Below, piece by piece: positions 26,757-35,351 of a stretch of DNA of 64,000 nucleotides; positions within the stretch are counted from its first letter, which is position 1; each line of letters opens with the position of its first letter. Source of the DNA: an uncultured Opitutia bacterium. GTDB lineage: Bacteria > Verrucomicrobiota > Verrucomicrobiia > Opitutales > Opitutaceae. Position numbers and translations under genes: made by a program. Where the stretch lies: the NCBI GenBank assembly GCA_903855985.1, contig CAIOAO010000058.1, positions 1 through 64,000 on the forward strand. The letters run 5' to 3'. The notes under the pieces are model-generated. The model was not told where the DNA came from. It saw only the letters and a program-made list of their open reading frames with translations, and did no database searches.

Positions 26757-27302
26757 TCAGACGGTAAGCAGATCCTTCTCCTTGTGCGCGAGGTGGTCGC
26801 CGATGTCCTTGATGGACTTGTCGGTGGCGGCCTGGATGTCCTTCTCGAGGCGCTTGGCCTCGTCCTCGGGCAGCTTCGCCTTCTTCACCGTTTCCAGGGC
26901 GTCGCGGCGGACGTTGCGGACGTGCACGCGGCCGTCCTCGGCGAGCTTGTGGCAGGTCTTGACGAACTCGAGCCGGCGCTCGCGGCTCATGTCGGGAAGG
27001 GGGATGCGGATGAGCTTGCCGTCCACGATGGGATTGAAGCCGAGGTTGGCCTCCTGGATCGCCTTGCCGATGGCCTTGGCCAGGCCGGCGTCCCACGGCT
27101 GGATCTGGATCATGCGCGCATCGGGCGTGCTGATGGCGGCGCAGGATTTCAGTGCCACCATGGAGCCGTAGGCCTCGACCATCACGCCCTCAACGAGGGC
27201 GGGGGTGGCCTTGCCGGTGTGGATCGCGCTGAACTCGTGCAGCGTGTAATCCACGGCTTTTTTCATCTTGGCCTGCGAGTCGGTGAGAATGGGGTGGGAC
27301 AT
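26757..27302 (-). CDS. frr: Ribosome recycling factor
   Basis: A 181-residue protein with the RRF pattern: an N-terminal helix (MKKAVDYTLHEFSAIHTGKATPALVEGVMVEAYGS), IQPWDAGLAKAIGKAIQEANLGFNP and a C-terminal helix (EDEAKRLEKDIQAATDKSIKDIG). It splits post-termination ribosomes with EF-G. It follows pyrH after 67 bases, the common pyrH-frr order. Its leader is a run of 7-base repeats directly touching the ATG. Confidence 0.95.
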   Translation of the reverse strand: MSHPILTDSQAKMKKAVDYTLHEFSAIHTGKATPALVEGVMVEAYGSMVALKSCAAISTPDARMIQIQPWDAGLAKAIGKAIQEANLGFNPIVDGKLIRIPLPDMSRERRLEFVKTCHKLAEDGRVHVRNVRRDALETVKKAKLPEDEAKRLEKDIQAATDKSIKDIGDHLAHKEKDLLTV

Positions 27303-27345
27303 GGGAGGGGGGAGTTGAACGTTGAAAGGTGAAAGTTGAAAGCGG
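27303..27345 (-). promoter_or_regulatory. Pyrimidine-rich heptad leader of frr
   Basis: Read on the minus strand the leader is CGCTTTC-AACTTTC-ACCTTTC-AACGTTC-AACTCCC-CCCTCCC followed directly by ATG, six units with a 7-base period. There is no Shine-Dalgarno sequence in it. It may act as an unstructured, S1-type ribosome landing site, which is inference. Confidence 0.5.
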
Positions 27346-27369
27346 GAAGACGACGGGGCGGGCCGCCGC

Positions 27370-28110
27370 TCAGTTCTTCACCAGCGTGCCGACTTTTTCG
27401 CCCATGACGGCGCGCTTGATGGCGTGCTCGTCGGCGAGGTCGAACACGAGGATCGGCACGTTGTTGTCGAGGCAGAGGGAAAACGCCGTCGAGTCCATGA
27501 CGTTGAGCCGCTGCTTGAGCGCGTCGATGAAGGTGAGCTCGTCGTACTTGACGGCGTCGGGGTGCTTCTTCGGGTCCTTGTTGTAGATGCCGTCCACCTT
27601 CGTGGCCTTCATGATGATGTCGGCATGCATCTCGGACGCGCGGAGGGCGGCGGTGGTGTCGGTCGAGAAATACGGGTTGCCCGTGCCGGCGACGAAGATG
27701 ACGACGCGCTGCTTCTCGAGGTGGCGCATGGCGCGGCGGAGGATGAACGGCTCGGCGATCTGGTTCATCGGGATGGCGCTCTGCACGCGGGTGCGGACGT
27801 CCATTTTCTCGAGGCAGTCCATCAGGGCCAGGCCGTTGATGACGGTGGCGAGCATGCCCATGTAATCGCCGGTAGTGCGGTCCACGCCGCGCTTTTCGCC
27901 GTTCAGGCCCCGGAAGATGTTGCCGCCGCCGATGACGACGCAGACCTCGACGCCGAGTTCATGGATCTCCTTCACCTGGAAACCGATCTTCTCGAGGGTG
28001 GCGGCATCGATGGGATCGCCGGACGTGCCCCCGCGCAGGACCTCGCCGCTAAGCTTCAGGATGATGCGCTTGTATTTGACCCGGGGATCAACCGTCGAGG
28101 GGGCGTGCAT
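27370..28110 (-). CDS. pyrH: UMP kinase
   Basis: A 246-residue amino-acid-kinase-fold protein from ATG 28110. Motifs are [58 protein letters not shown] and [15 protein letters not shown], all typical of bacterial PyrH. It phosphorylates UMP to UDP. The ORF-track start at 28422 extends into non-coding sequence before the gene. It forms the head of the pyrH-frr-proB-GNAT group on the minus strand. Confidence 0.95.
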   Translation of the reverse strand: MHAPSTVDPRVKYKRIILKLSGEVLRGGTSGDPIDAATLEKIGFQVKEIHELGVEVCVVIGGGNIFRGLNGEKRGVDRTTGDYMGMLATVINGLALMDCLEKMDVRTRVQSAIPMNQIAEPFILRRAMRHLEKQRVVIFVAGTGNPYFSTDTTAALRASEMHADIIMKATKVDGIYNKDPKKHPDAVKYDELTFIDALKQRLNVMDSTAFSLCLDNNVPILVFDLADEHAIKRAVMGEKVGTLVKN

Positions 28111-28252
28111 GCCAAACAGGAAACGGGACGGCAAAATCCACGTCAATTCCGGAGATGCCCGGGGCGGGCGAAAGAAGGGCGGACGGGTACTTTTCGGTGC
28201 CCGCATGTATGTTCTGGGAGGGCGAAAGCGGGCCCGGGTCGCGCCCGGCGAC

Positions 28253-28732
28253 CTACAAGTCCTTCCCCAAACACACGCTGGTCTCCGGGGAAACCAGGTA
28301 TTCGCCATACAGCGGAATCGGTTGAAACCCCGCGCCGCGGTAGAGCGCCAGGGCCGCCAGCTGCCGGATGCCGGTTTCAAGCACCAGGCGCTTCGCCCCC
28401 AGCATCCGCGCCTCCGCCTCAAGCGCTGCTACCAGTTGCTTCGACAAACCCTTCCCGCGCGCCGCCGGCGCCACATACATCCGCTTGAGTTCGCCCGTCG
28501 CCGCATCAATAAGCCGCACTGCGCCGCAGCCGACGGGCGTGCCGTTGAGTGAGGCGACGAGGAAAACGCCGCTCGAGCCCGCGACTTGCGCCGGCTTCAG
28601 GCCGAAGTGATTGGCCCCCGGCTCCGGATACATCGCGCTGAGCTCGGCATTCAGCGCGGCGATGAGTACTTGGCTGCTCTCAGCGGCCAGCTCGGCGCGG
28701 GCAATCGTGAAGGTTGCCGGTTCAGCGGTCAT
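28253..28732 (-). CDS. GNAT-family N-acetyltransferase
   Basis: A 159-residue protein starting at ATG 28732 ([15 protein letters not shown]). It has the GNAT core [38 protein letters not shown] with the RGKGLS acetyl-CoA loop, then [22 protein letters not shown]. This resembles the PA4866/YjcF-like putative acyltransferases of unknown substrate. It sits 143 bases upstream of pyrH and 38 bases downstream of the GH29-like gene. Confidence 0.85.
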   Translation of the reverse strand: MTAEPATFTIARAELAAESSQVLIAALNAELSAMYPEPGANHFGLKPAQVAGSSGVFLVASLNGTPVGCGAVRLIDAATGELKRMYVAPAARGKGLSKQLVAALEAEARMLGAKRLVLETGIRQLAALALYRGAGFQPIPLYGEYLVSPETSVCLGKDL

Positions 28733-28770
28733 GGGCGACGGGTGGGGGACAACGGCTGCTCCGCATGGGG

Positions 28771-29772
28771 TCAGTAGCCTTGGGCTTTCGCCGCCCGGAT
28801 CGCATGCCCCAGCGCCTCGATCTGCGGGCGGAAGGCCTCGTCCATCAGTCCGTTCTCTTGGATCGGGGCGTCCCACGAGATCACGCCGCCCTTGCGGTTG
28901 AAATATTTCGTGTAGGCGATGACGAGCTCGTCGTCGAAACGCTTCGGGTGCTTGCCCCACCATTCGCCCATGATGGTCAGCACGTGCAGCTGCGCGCCGT
29001 CGAGGTAGCGGGAGAAATTCTGCAGTCGCGAGTAGTCCGGCAGGCAGCCGGGGGCCACGGGGAGGTCGCGCTCGATTTCGCCCGGGGTGAAGTCGTCACA
29101 CTCGGTGACCGAGTAGAGTGGCAGGCGCAGGCCGTTGTTGAACGACACGAGGGAGTCGGGGTTGCCGGCCTTGAGCGCCGACGCGAAGCTGCGGTAGTTG
29201 GGCGCATCGGGATGCGAGTAGGCTTCCTTGTTGTAGGGGCCGTCGATCCACCAGCCGTGCACGTTCTTGCCCCAGCGCAGCGACCACTCGCGGCTGACGG
29301 CTTCCCAATTCCTCTGGATCGTCGAGAGCCGCTCGTCCACGGGCTCCTCCAGCCGGGCCTTGGCCACGGCGTCGGCGGCGGGCGCGCCGCCGGGGAGGTA
29401 CACCATCAGCCGGATGCCGAAGGGCTTGAACGCTGCGGCGAGGTCGGCGATCAGGTCGCGCTTCGAGCACTTGCTCGGTTTGATCCCCACGATCGCGTCG
29501 TAGGTGCGGTTGGGGCTGAGGTAGAACCCGGAATTCTGCCCGAGGGTGATGCAGAAATAGGGTACGCGGGCATAGGCCAGTTGTTTGGCCAGACCGTTGA
29601 CGTCGAACGCGTCGATGCGGCGGTTCCAGTCGTCCGCCGTCAGCGTGATCGGCTTCAGGTTGCTGGCTGAATCGGCGAGGTAGTGGACGAACATCCCCCA
29701 GCGGGCGTCATGGAACCAATCGGTATTGGCGCGTTTCCAGGGCGTCGGGGCCGGCGTGGTGCTCACGGTCAC
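28771..29772 (-). CDS. GH29-like alpha-L-fucosidase-type glycosidase
   Basis: A protein of about 333 residues, shorter than classic GH29 enzymes. N-terminal WFHDARWGMFVHY matches the GH29 fold start. HGWWIDGPY carries an Asp at the position of the catalytic nucleophile. A conserved TECDDF segment and GGVISWDAPIQ follow. There is no signal peptide if the GTG at 29772 (or 29766) is used. The ORF-track start at 29844 lies inside an inverted repeat and is unlikely. It may cut alpha-L-fucosides or act on another sugar. It lies next to the AraC regulator that faces the microcompartment operon, which fits a 6-deoxyhexose theme. Confidence 0.75.
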   Translation of the reverse strand: MTVSTTPAPTPWKRANTDWFHDARWGMFVHYLADSASNLKPITLTADDWNRRIDAFDVNGLAKQLAYARVPYFCITLGQNSGFYLSPNRTYDAIVGIKPSKCSKRDLIADLAAAFKPFGIRLMVYLPGGAPAADAVAKARLEEPVDERLSTIQRNWEAVSREWSLRWGKNVHGWWIDGPYNKEAYSHPDAPNYRSFASALKAGNPDSLVSFNNGLRLPLYSVTECDDFTPGEIERDLPVAPGCLPDYSRLQNFSRYLDGAQLHVLTIMGEWWGKHPKRFDDELVIAYTKYFNRKGGVISWDAPIQENGLMDEAFRPQIEALGHAIRAAKAQGY

Positions 29773-29816
29773 GTGCTTACCGGCGGGCGTGGGACGTTGT
29801 CCATGTCGGAATGCAG

Positions 29817-29876
29817 AAGGGGAAGCCAGGAATCCAGGAAGCAAACCTTCCGTTCCTGGTTTCCTGGCCTCCCCTT
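29817..29876. repeat. Inverted repeat, CCAGGAA-type intergenic element
   Basis: Two 24-base arms (29817-29840 and 29853-29876) match as inverted repeats with two mismatches around a 12-base loop. Each arm repeats CCAGGAA twice, as in GCCAGGAATCCAGGAA. It separates the AraC gene from the GH29-like gene and could act as an attenuating hairpin, but no T-tract follows on the minus strand. Confidence 0.65.
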
Positions 29877-29883
29877 AAAAAAC

Positions 29884-30834
29884 TCACGTGATCAGCGCCG
29901 TATCGCCCTTGCGCCAGCTCGTCGGGGTCACGCCGGTCTTCTGCTTGAAGATCTGGGAGAAATAATACGGGTCCTGGAAACCCGTCTGCAGCGCCACCTG
30001 CTCCACGGGGAGATCCGAGTTCTTCAGCAGCAGCTTGGCCCGGCTGAGCCGGACCTGCAGCCGGTATTGGTGCAGGGACTGGCCCGTCTCCGACTTGAAC
30101 GCGCGCCGCAGCCAGTGGTAGCCCGCGCCGATCTTTTTCGAGAGCAACTCCAGATCCAGTTCCTGCTCGAGGTGCTGGCCGAGCATCAGCTTCGCCTCGT
30201 GCACAAGGTGCTCCGTGCGCGTCTCGGCCGGCGGGGCGGCCACGGCGCCCGTGGACAACTCCGCCAGGATCTGCCCCGCGAGCGATCCCAGCACGCGGGA
30301 CGTGCCCGTCGAATGGTGACGCAGACAGCCCACCGCCTCGGTGAACAGCCGCAGCAGCGCGCTGCTGTCGGACGGGGCAAACACGGGGTGGCCCGGCGTG
30401 AAGATGTGCTTTTTCAGCAACCGCTCGACGGATTCGCCCTTCAAGCCGATCCAGTATTCGAACCAGCCGGACTGCTTCTGCGGCGCGTAGCGGTGCCACT
30501 CACCGGGAAACAGCAAAAACGCGCTGCCCGCTGATATTTTCTGCCGGCGCCCGCCTTCCTTCCCCGATTCCAGCACGCCGCCGCCGCGGGTGATGAAGTG
30601 GATCTGCAGCTCGTCCAGCTTGCGGCCGTCCTCCCAGCGGAACGTGTACTGCTTGGGATGGCCCTCGGGCGGGTAGGGCGCGCCGGGCGCGATGTCCACG
30701 TAGCCCGCCGACGTGGCATAGATGCCCCAGTCGCGATCTTTCGAGTCGACCAGCAGGTAGCGGTGGAAACTTTGGGGGGCGTCGCTCAAGGGGTGGGCGC
30801 TCAAAAAACCTAGGTAAACGCTCAGACTGTCCAT
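29884..30834 (-). CDS. AraC-family transcriptional regulator
   Basis: A 316-residue protein with an N-terminal cupin-like sensor domain (LDELQIHFITRGGGVLES, AGSAFLLFPGEWHRYAP) and a C-terminal double helix-turn-helix. The latter is visible in LDLELLSKKIGAGYHWLRRAFKSETGQSLHQY and VALQTGFQDPYYFSQIFKQKTGVTPTSWR. It is divergent from the aldolase-dehydrogenase-microcompartment run, with only 77 bases between, so it is the probable sugar-responsive activator of that run. The GH29-like gene downstream on the same strand may be under the same control. Confidence 0.92.
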   Translation of the reverse strand: MDSLSVYLGFLSAHPLSDAPQSFHRYLLVDSKDRDWGIYATSAGYVDIAPGAPYPPEGHPKQYTFRWEDGRKLDELQIHFITRGGGVLESGKEGGRRQKISAGSAFLLFPGEWHRYAPQKQSGWFEYWIGLKGESVERLLKKHIFTPGHPVFAPSDSSALLRLFTEAVGCLRHHSTGTSRVLGSLAGQILAELSTGAVAAPPAETRTEHLVHEAKLMLGQHLEQELDLELLSKKIGAGYHWLRRAFKSETGQSLHQYRLQVRLSRAKLLLKNSDLPVEQVALQTGFQDPYYFSQIFKQKTGVTPTSWRKGDTALIT

Positions 30835-30840
30835 GTCCCC

Positions 30841-30874
30841 GGGGGTGGCAATCCGCTAGTGTCGACGCACCCCC
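30841..30874. promoter_or_regulatory. Inverted repeat in the AraC/aldolase divergent gap
   Basis: GGGGGTG (30841-30847) and CACCCCC (30868-30874) are perfect inverted arms separated by 20 bases, in the middle of a 77-base divergent intergenic region. It is a candidate binding site for the AraC regulator, although AraC sites are usually direct repeats. The gap is too short for well-separated promoters. Confidence 0.35.
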
Positions 30875-30911
30875 AACCCCGGCGTTTCCCTCCGCGCCGT
30901 CCCCTGCTTGC

Positions 30912-32582
30912 ATGAAAGTCCCCGCCTTGCAGCGCCTCCGCGCGAAAATGAAGTCCGGCACGCCCGTCTACGGGCTCTGGATCACGCTGGAATCGCCGAG
31001 CATCTGCGAGATGGCGGTCGGGCTGGGACTCGACTGGGTGACGATTGACGCCGAGCACGGCCACCTCGACTGGAAGGAAATCGTCGAGCACATCCGCGCC
31101 GCGGTCCGCAGCGACACCGTGGTGTTCGTCCGCCTGGCGGAAAACTCCCCCGCGCTGATCAAGCGCGCCCTCGATGTCGGCGCCGACGGCGTGATCATCC
31201 CGTGGATCGAGACCGCCCTGCAGCTCGAGGCCGCCATCGCCGCGGCGACGTATCCGCCGCGCGGCATCCGCGGCATCGGCGCCGAGCGCGCGACGTGCTG
31301 GGGCCAGTGCTTCATCGAGCACACGGGCGAGGCCGACCAGAACGTCATGGTCATCCCCATCATCGAGACGGTGCGCGCGGTGAAGAACATCGCCGAGCTC
31401 GCCGCCGTGAAGGGCGCGGAACTCTATTTCTTCGGCCCCGCCGACCTGTCCTCCACCGCCGGCTTCCCCGGCCAGTGGGAGGGGCCGGGCGTCGGCGACA
31501 TGATCGTCTCGGCCAAGGACGCGCTCCGCGCCGCCGGCAAGCACTGCGGCGTCGTCGCCACCGACAACGCCAACCTCGCCAAGCGCAAGGACCAGGGTTT
31601 TGCCGCCATCGCGCTCGGGCTCGATGCCGGCCTGTTGATCCGCAGCCTGCACGCGACGCTTGGCGCCGCCGGGCGCGACCGCCAGATGCGCGCCTCCTTC
31701 ACCCTCGAGAACAACGCCGCGGCCCTTGCCGCCGAAAAACCGGTGAGCTGTGCGCCGCCGGAGATGAAGCCGGACCGCAACGAGGTCATGAACAAGCCGG
31801 GCAGCGGCCCGCAGTTCGCCATCACCCCCGGCGTGAAGTTCGACTGCCTCGTGGGCGCGCACAACACGGCGCGCAACCTGACCACCGGCTACGTGACCTT
31901 CGCCCCCGGTGCTGTCCTGCCGTGTCACCGCCACACGTTCGGCGAATCCATCACGCTCCTCCGCGGCCGCGCCGTCATCGACGTGGAGGGCCGCTGCTAC
32001 GAGGTCGGGCCGCTCGACAATGTCACCGTGCCGCGCGGCCTCGCGCACAAGGTCACCAATCTCTCCCGCACCAACCCCGCGGTGTTCCATATCGCCCTGG
32101 CCTCGGCCAAGCCGGACCGGGAGCTGGTGGACACGTTTTTCCCGCGGCGCACCATGCCGGAGGTCACGGCGACGCGTCCCGGCGGCGAACGCGTGACGTA
32201 CCAGAAGAAGGTTGAGCGCTACGCCCCCGGCAATGGCGCGGCCTTCGTGGACTTCTGCAACGCCGAGCTCGTGCCCGGCATCGAGATGAGCGGCGGCTAC
32301 GGCCTGTTCCAGCAGGGTGGGCGGCTGCCGGCGCACCTGCACGATTTCGACGAGTCCATCAGCATCGTCGAGGGCTCCGCGACCTGCCTCGTCGAGGGCC
32401 GCCGCTACACGCTGGGCAACCTCGAGACCGCGCTGCAGCCCCGCGGCCGGGTGCATTATTTCATCAACGAAACGCCCGCGCCGATGGGCATGATCTGGTT
32501 CTACGCCGGCCCGATGCCCGAGCGCATCGTGGTGGACGAGACCTGCGCCACCGTGCCCAACGTCGCGATGGCGAGCGCCTGA
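30912..32582 (+). CDS. HpcH/HpaI-family aldolase fused to two cupin domains
   Basis: A 556-residue fusion. Residues 1-265 form an HpcH/HpaI TIM barrel: LWITLESPSICEMAVGLGLDW, VTIDAEHGHLDW, GADGVIIPWIETA, IPIIETVRAVKNI and YFFGPADLSSTAGFPG (metal and substrate loops). A linker then leads to two cupins, with CHRHTFGESI at about 340 and AHLHDFDESI at about 480 as metal sites. HpaI-family enzymes split 2-keto-3-deoxy acids, and RhmA/YfaU gives pyruvate plus lactaldehyde. The bicupin could be an isomerase or a binding module. Stand-alone HpaI proteins are about 260 residues, so the fusion is unusual. It heads the operon 14 bases before the next gene. Confidence 0.85.
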   Translation: MKVPALQRLRAKMKSGTPVYGLWITLESPSICEMAVGLGLDWVTIDAEHGHLDWKEIVEHIRAAVRSDTVVFVRLAENSPALIKRALDVGADGVIIPWIETALQLEAAIAAATYPPRGIRGIGAERATCWGQCFIEHTGEADQNVMVIPIIETVRAVKNIAELAAVKGAELYFFGPADLSSTAGFPGQWEGPGVGDMIVSAKDALRAAGKHCGVVATDNANLAKRKDQGFAAIALGLDAGLLIRSLHATLGAAGRDRQMRASFTLENNAAALAAEKPVSCAPPEMKPDRNEVMNKPGSGPQFAITPGVKFDCLVGAHNTARNLTTGYVTFAPGAVLPCHRHTFGESITLLRGRAVIDVEGRCYEVGPLDNVTVPRGLAHKVTNLSRTNPAVFHIALASAKPDRELVDTFFPRRTMPEVTATRPGGERVTYQKKVERYAPGNGAAFVDFCNAELVPGIEMSGGYGLFQQGGRLPAHLHDFDESISIVEGSATCLVEGRRYTLGNLETALQPRGRVHYFINETPAPMGMIWFYAGPMPERIVVDETCATVPNVAMASA

Positions 32583-32595
32583 TTTCCCCCGAGCC

Positions 32596-33636
32596 ATGCC
32601 CGCCCCCTTCAACCTCAAGCTCACCGCCGACTTCTTCGACGCCGCCGGAAAACCGAAGTATCAGGACATCGGCCTGTCCGTGCTTTCGGCGGCGCCCCAC
32701 ATCCGGCAGTCCCCGTTTGCCGTGCACAGCCCGGAGATCTCGCCCGAGCAGCTCGCGGGGGCGAACGGCGTGATCGTGCTGACGCCCAAGGTGACGGCGA
32801 AATCCGTTTCCTCGGCGAAGGACCTGCTCGCCATCGGCCGTTTCGGCGTGGGCTACGATTCCGTGGACGTGCCCGCGTGCACGGCGGCGGACGTCGCGGT
32901 GTTCATCACCAGCGGCGCCGTGGACCGCCCGGTCGCCGAGGCGGCGGTCGGCTGGATGATCGCCCTCACGCATCACATGCGCACCAAGGACCGTCTCGTG
33001 CGCACCGGGGAGTGGGAGGTGCGTTCGCGTTTCATGGGCAGCGAATTGCGCGACCGCACGCTCGGCGTCATCGGTCTCGGCGGCATTGCCCGCCACCTGA
33101 TCAAACTCCTCGAGAACTGGGGCATGAAGCCGCCGCTGGCGTTTGACCCGTTCATTGACGACGCCGGTGCCGCCAAGGCGGGCGCGCGCAAGGTGAGCCT
33201 GGACGAGCTGCTGCGGGAGTCGGATTTTGTCTCCATTCACTGCCCGCTCACCGAGCAGACCCGCGGCCTGATCGGCCCGGCGCAACTCGCGCTGATGAAA
33301 CCCGGCGCCTACCTGCTCAACACCGCGCGCGGCGGACTGGTGGACGAGGACGCACTCTACGCCGCGCTCAAATCCAACCGCATCGCGGGTGCGGCGCTGG
33401 ATTGCTTTGCGCAGGAGCCGGTCACTTCGCCCTCACGGTTCGCGGACCTGGACAACGTCCTGCTCGCGCCGCACTGCATCGCGTGGACGCATGAGCTGTT
33501 CCGCGACATCGGCCGCACCGCCTGCCAGGGGATGATCGACCTGTCGCTCGGCCAGAAACCGCGCGGCTTGGTCAATCCCGACGTGCTGGCCAAGCCGTCG
33601 TTCCAGGAGAAATGGCAGCGTCTCTGCCCCCGCTGA
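32596..33636 (+). CDS. D-2-hydroxyacid dehydrogenase family protein
   Basis: A 346-residue NAD(P)-dependent dehydrogenase. The nucleotide motif is LGVIGLGGIARHLIKLL. The catalytic triad is visible as the Arg of LNTARGGLVDEDAL, the Glu of DCFAQEPV and the His of LLAPHCIAWTHE. An N-terminal ARFGVGYDSVD-like block (IGRFGVGYDSVDV) is present. It would reduce a 2-keto acid, or the reverse, in the cytoplasm. In this operon, candidates are a 2-keto-3-deoxy sugar acid or the pyruvate/lactate pair, which is inference. It is tightly spaced with its neighbours. Confidence 0.9.
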   Translation: MPAPFNLKLTADFFDAAGKPKYQDIGLSVLSAAPHIRQSPFAVHSPEISPEQLAGANGVIVLTPKVTAKSVSSAKDLLAIGRFGVGYDSVDVPACTAADVAVFITSGAVDRPVAEAAVGWMIALTHHMRTKDRLVRTGEWEVRSRFMGSELRDRTLGVIGLGGIARHLIKLLENWGMKPPLAFDPFIDDAGAAKAGARKVSLDELLRESDFVSIHCPLTEQTRGLIGPAQLALMKPGAYLLNTARGGLVDEDALYAALKSNRIAGAALDCFAQEPVTSPSRFADLDNVLLAPHCIAWTHELFRDIGRTACQGMIDLSLGQKPRGLVNPDVLAKPSFQEKWQRLCPR

Positions 33637-33644
33637 ATTTCGTC

Positions 33645-34490
33645 ATGACCACCAAAAAGAAAACCAAGCCATCGGGATCCGGCCGGCTGGCCGGCCGCGT
33701 CGCCTGGATCAGCGGCGCCACCTCCGGCATCGGCGAGGCCGCGGCGGAATTGTTTGCCCGCGAGGGCGCGAAGGTGGCGATCGTCGGCCGCCGGCGCGAA
33801 CTCGGCCAGGCCATTGCCCGCCGCATCAACCGCACGGCGCCCGGCGCCGCGATTGCCCTGGCCTGCGACGTGAGCCGGGAGCGCGACGTGAAGGCCTCCA
33901 TCGCCGCGACGGTGAAGCGCTTCGGCCGGCTTGATATCCTCGTCAACAACGCCGGCATGGTGGAGATCGGCGACCTGCACACCTACACCGAGGCCCAGTG
34001 GGACCGCGTGATGGGCGTGAACGTCAAATCCATGTTCTTCGCCTTCAAGCACGCCTTCCCGCACCTGCGGAAGGCGAAGCGCGGCTATGTCGTCAACGTC
34101 GGCTCGATCAGCAGCTTTGTCGGCCAGGCCCGCACCCCCGTCTACACGACGACGAAGCACGCCATCCTCGGCCTCACCCGCTCCATTGCGCTCGACTACG
34201 CGGCGCACGGCGTGCGCTGCAACTGCGTGTGCCCGGGCATCACGGAAACGCCCATGCTGTGGGAGCACCTCAACGTCCGCCCCGATCCCAAGGCGGCGCT
34301 GGCCGAGCGCCTGCAGCGCGTGCCGATGGGCGTCTCGCTTTCGCCGCTCGATGTGGCGAAATCCATCCGGTATTTCAGCTGCGAGGATTCCGCCGGCATC
34401 ACGGGCACGTCGCTCACGATTGACTGCGGCTACCTCACGGCGGCCGAGTGGCAGTGCACCGGCCCGACCCTGTTCCAGGAGAACGTCTAA
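33645..34490 (+). CDS. SDR-family oxidoreductase
   Basis: A 281-residue classical short-chain dehydrogenase from ATG 33645. The ORF-track start at 33612 overlaps the previous gene by 25 bases. Motifs: ISGATSGIGEAAAEL (cofactor), VNNAGMVEIGDL (NNAG), VGSISSFVGQARTPVYTTTKHA (catalytic Ser, and Tyr-xxx-Lys) and CVCPGITETPM. It oxidises or reduces a sugar, sugar acid or alcohol. In a deoxyhexose setting an L-fucose or L-rhamnose dehydrogenase role would fit, as inference. Seven bases separate it from the next gene. Confidence 0.92.
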   Translation: MTTKKKTKPSGSGRLAGRVAWISGATSGIGEAAAELFAREGAKVAIVGRRRELGQAIARRINRTAPGAAIALACDVSRERDVKASIAATVKRFGRLDILVNNAGMVEIGDLHTYTEAQWDRVMGVNVKSMFFAFKHAFPHLRKAKRGYVVNVGSISSFVGQARTPVYTTTKHAILGLTRSIALDYAAHGVRCNCVCPGITETPMLWEHLNVRPDPKAALAERLQRVPMGVSLSPLDVAKSIRYFSCEDSAGITGTSLTIDCGYLTAAEWQCTGPTLFQENV

Positions 34491-34496
34491 ACCCCC

Positions 34497-35342
34497 ATGA
34501 AAGCAAAATTCGCCTGCGCCGACTTCACCTTTCCGCTGCTGAGCCATCCGCACGCGCTGGACCTGATCGCCAACCTCGGTTTCCAGGGCGTGGACATCGG
34601 CCTGTTCGAGCAGCGTTCGCACCTGTGGCCGTCGAAGGAGTTCAAGAACGTCAAGGCCAGCGCGCGGAAGCTGAAGCGCGCCCTGGGTGACCGCGGCCTC
34701 GTCGCCGCCGACGTGTTCCTGCAGATGATGCCGGACTTCACGCCGTTCGCGATCAACCAGCCCAGCGCCGCCCGCCGCCGGAAGGCGCGGGACTGGTTCC
34801 TGCGCACGCTGGAGTACGCCGACGCCGTGGGGTGCGAGCATGTGACGACGCTGCCGGGCGTGGTGTTTGCGGAGGAGGGGAGGGACGCCTCGCTGGCGCG
34901 CTCCGCCGACGAACTCGGCTGGCGCGTCGAGGAAAGCTGCGCGGCCGGCCTGATCTTCGGCACGGAGGCGCACGTCGGCTCCATCGTCACGACGCCCGAG
35001 GAAACCGCGGACCTGGTCCGGCGCGTGCCCGGCCTGACGCTGACGCTCGACTACACCCATTTCACGCGCGCCGGCATCTCCGACCGCAGCATCGAGCCCC
35101 TCGTGCCGCATGCCAGCCACTTCCACATGCGCGGCGCCTGCCGCGGCCGGCTGCAGTGCAACCTGAAGCAGAACACCATTGATTACCCCCGCATGCTCGC
35201 GGCGATGGCCAAGGCCGGCTACAAGCGCTGGATCGGCGTCGAGTACATCTGGATCGACTGGGAGCACTGCAACGAGAGCGACACCATTTCCGAAACCATC
35301 CAGCTCCGGGACCTGATCCGCCAGGCGGCGGCGAAGCTCTGA
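34497..35342 (+). CDS. Sugar phosphate isomerase/epimerase-type TIM barrel
   Basis: A 281-residue AP-endonuclease-2/xylose-isomerase-like TIM barrel: HALDLIANLGFQGVDIGLFE, ADAVGCEHVTTLPG, TLTLDYTHFTRAGI with a metal-ligand Asp and His, SHFHMRGACRG, and GYKRWIGVEYIWIDWEHCNESD. Metal-dependent isomerases or epimerases of this fold act on keto-sugars and sugar acids. It ends 9 bases before the tandem BMC gene, so it is part of the same transcript as the shell genes. Confidence 0.85.
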   Translation: MKAKFACADFTFPLLSHPHALDLIANLGFQGVDIGLFEQRSHLWPSKEFKNVKASARKLKRALGDRGLVAADVFLQMMPDFTPFAINQPSAARRRKARDWFLRTLEYADAVGCEHVTTLPGVVFAEEGRDASLARSADELGWRVEESCAAGLIFGTEAHVGSIVTTPEETADLVRRVPGLTLTLDYTHFTRAGISDRSIEPLVPHASHFHMRGACRGRLQCNLKQNTIDYPRMLAAMAKAGYKRWIGVEYIWIDWEHCNESDTISETIQLRDLIRQAAAKL

Positions 35343-35351
35343 CCATGCCCG

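Noticed and set aside
30822-32624. A 600-residue minus-strand ORF opposite the aldolase-bicupin gene
   Set aside because: Shadow of a clear two-family fusion protein; no domain is visible in the antisense frame.
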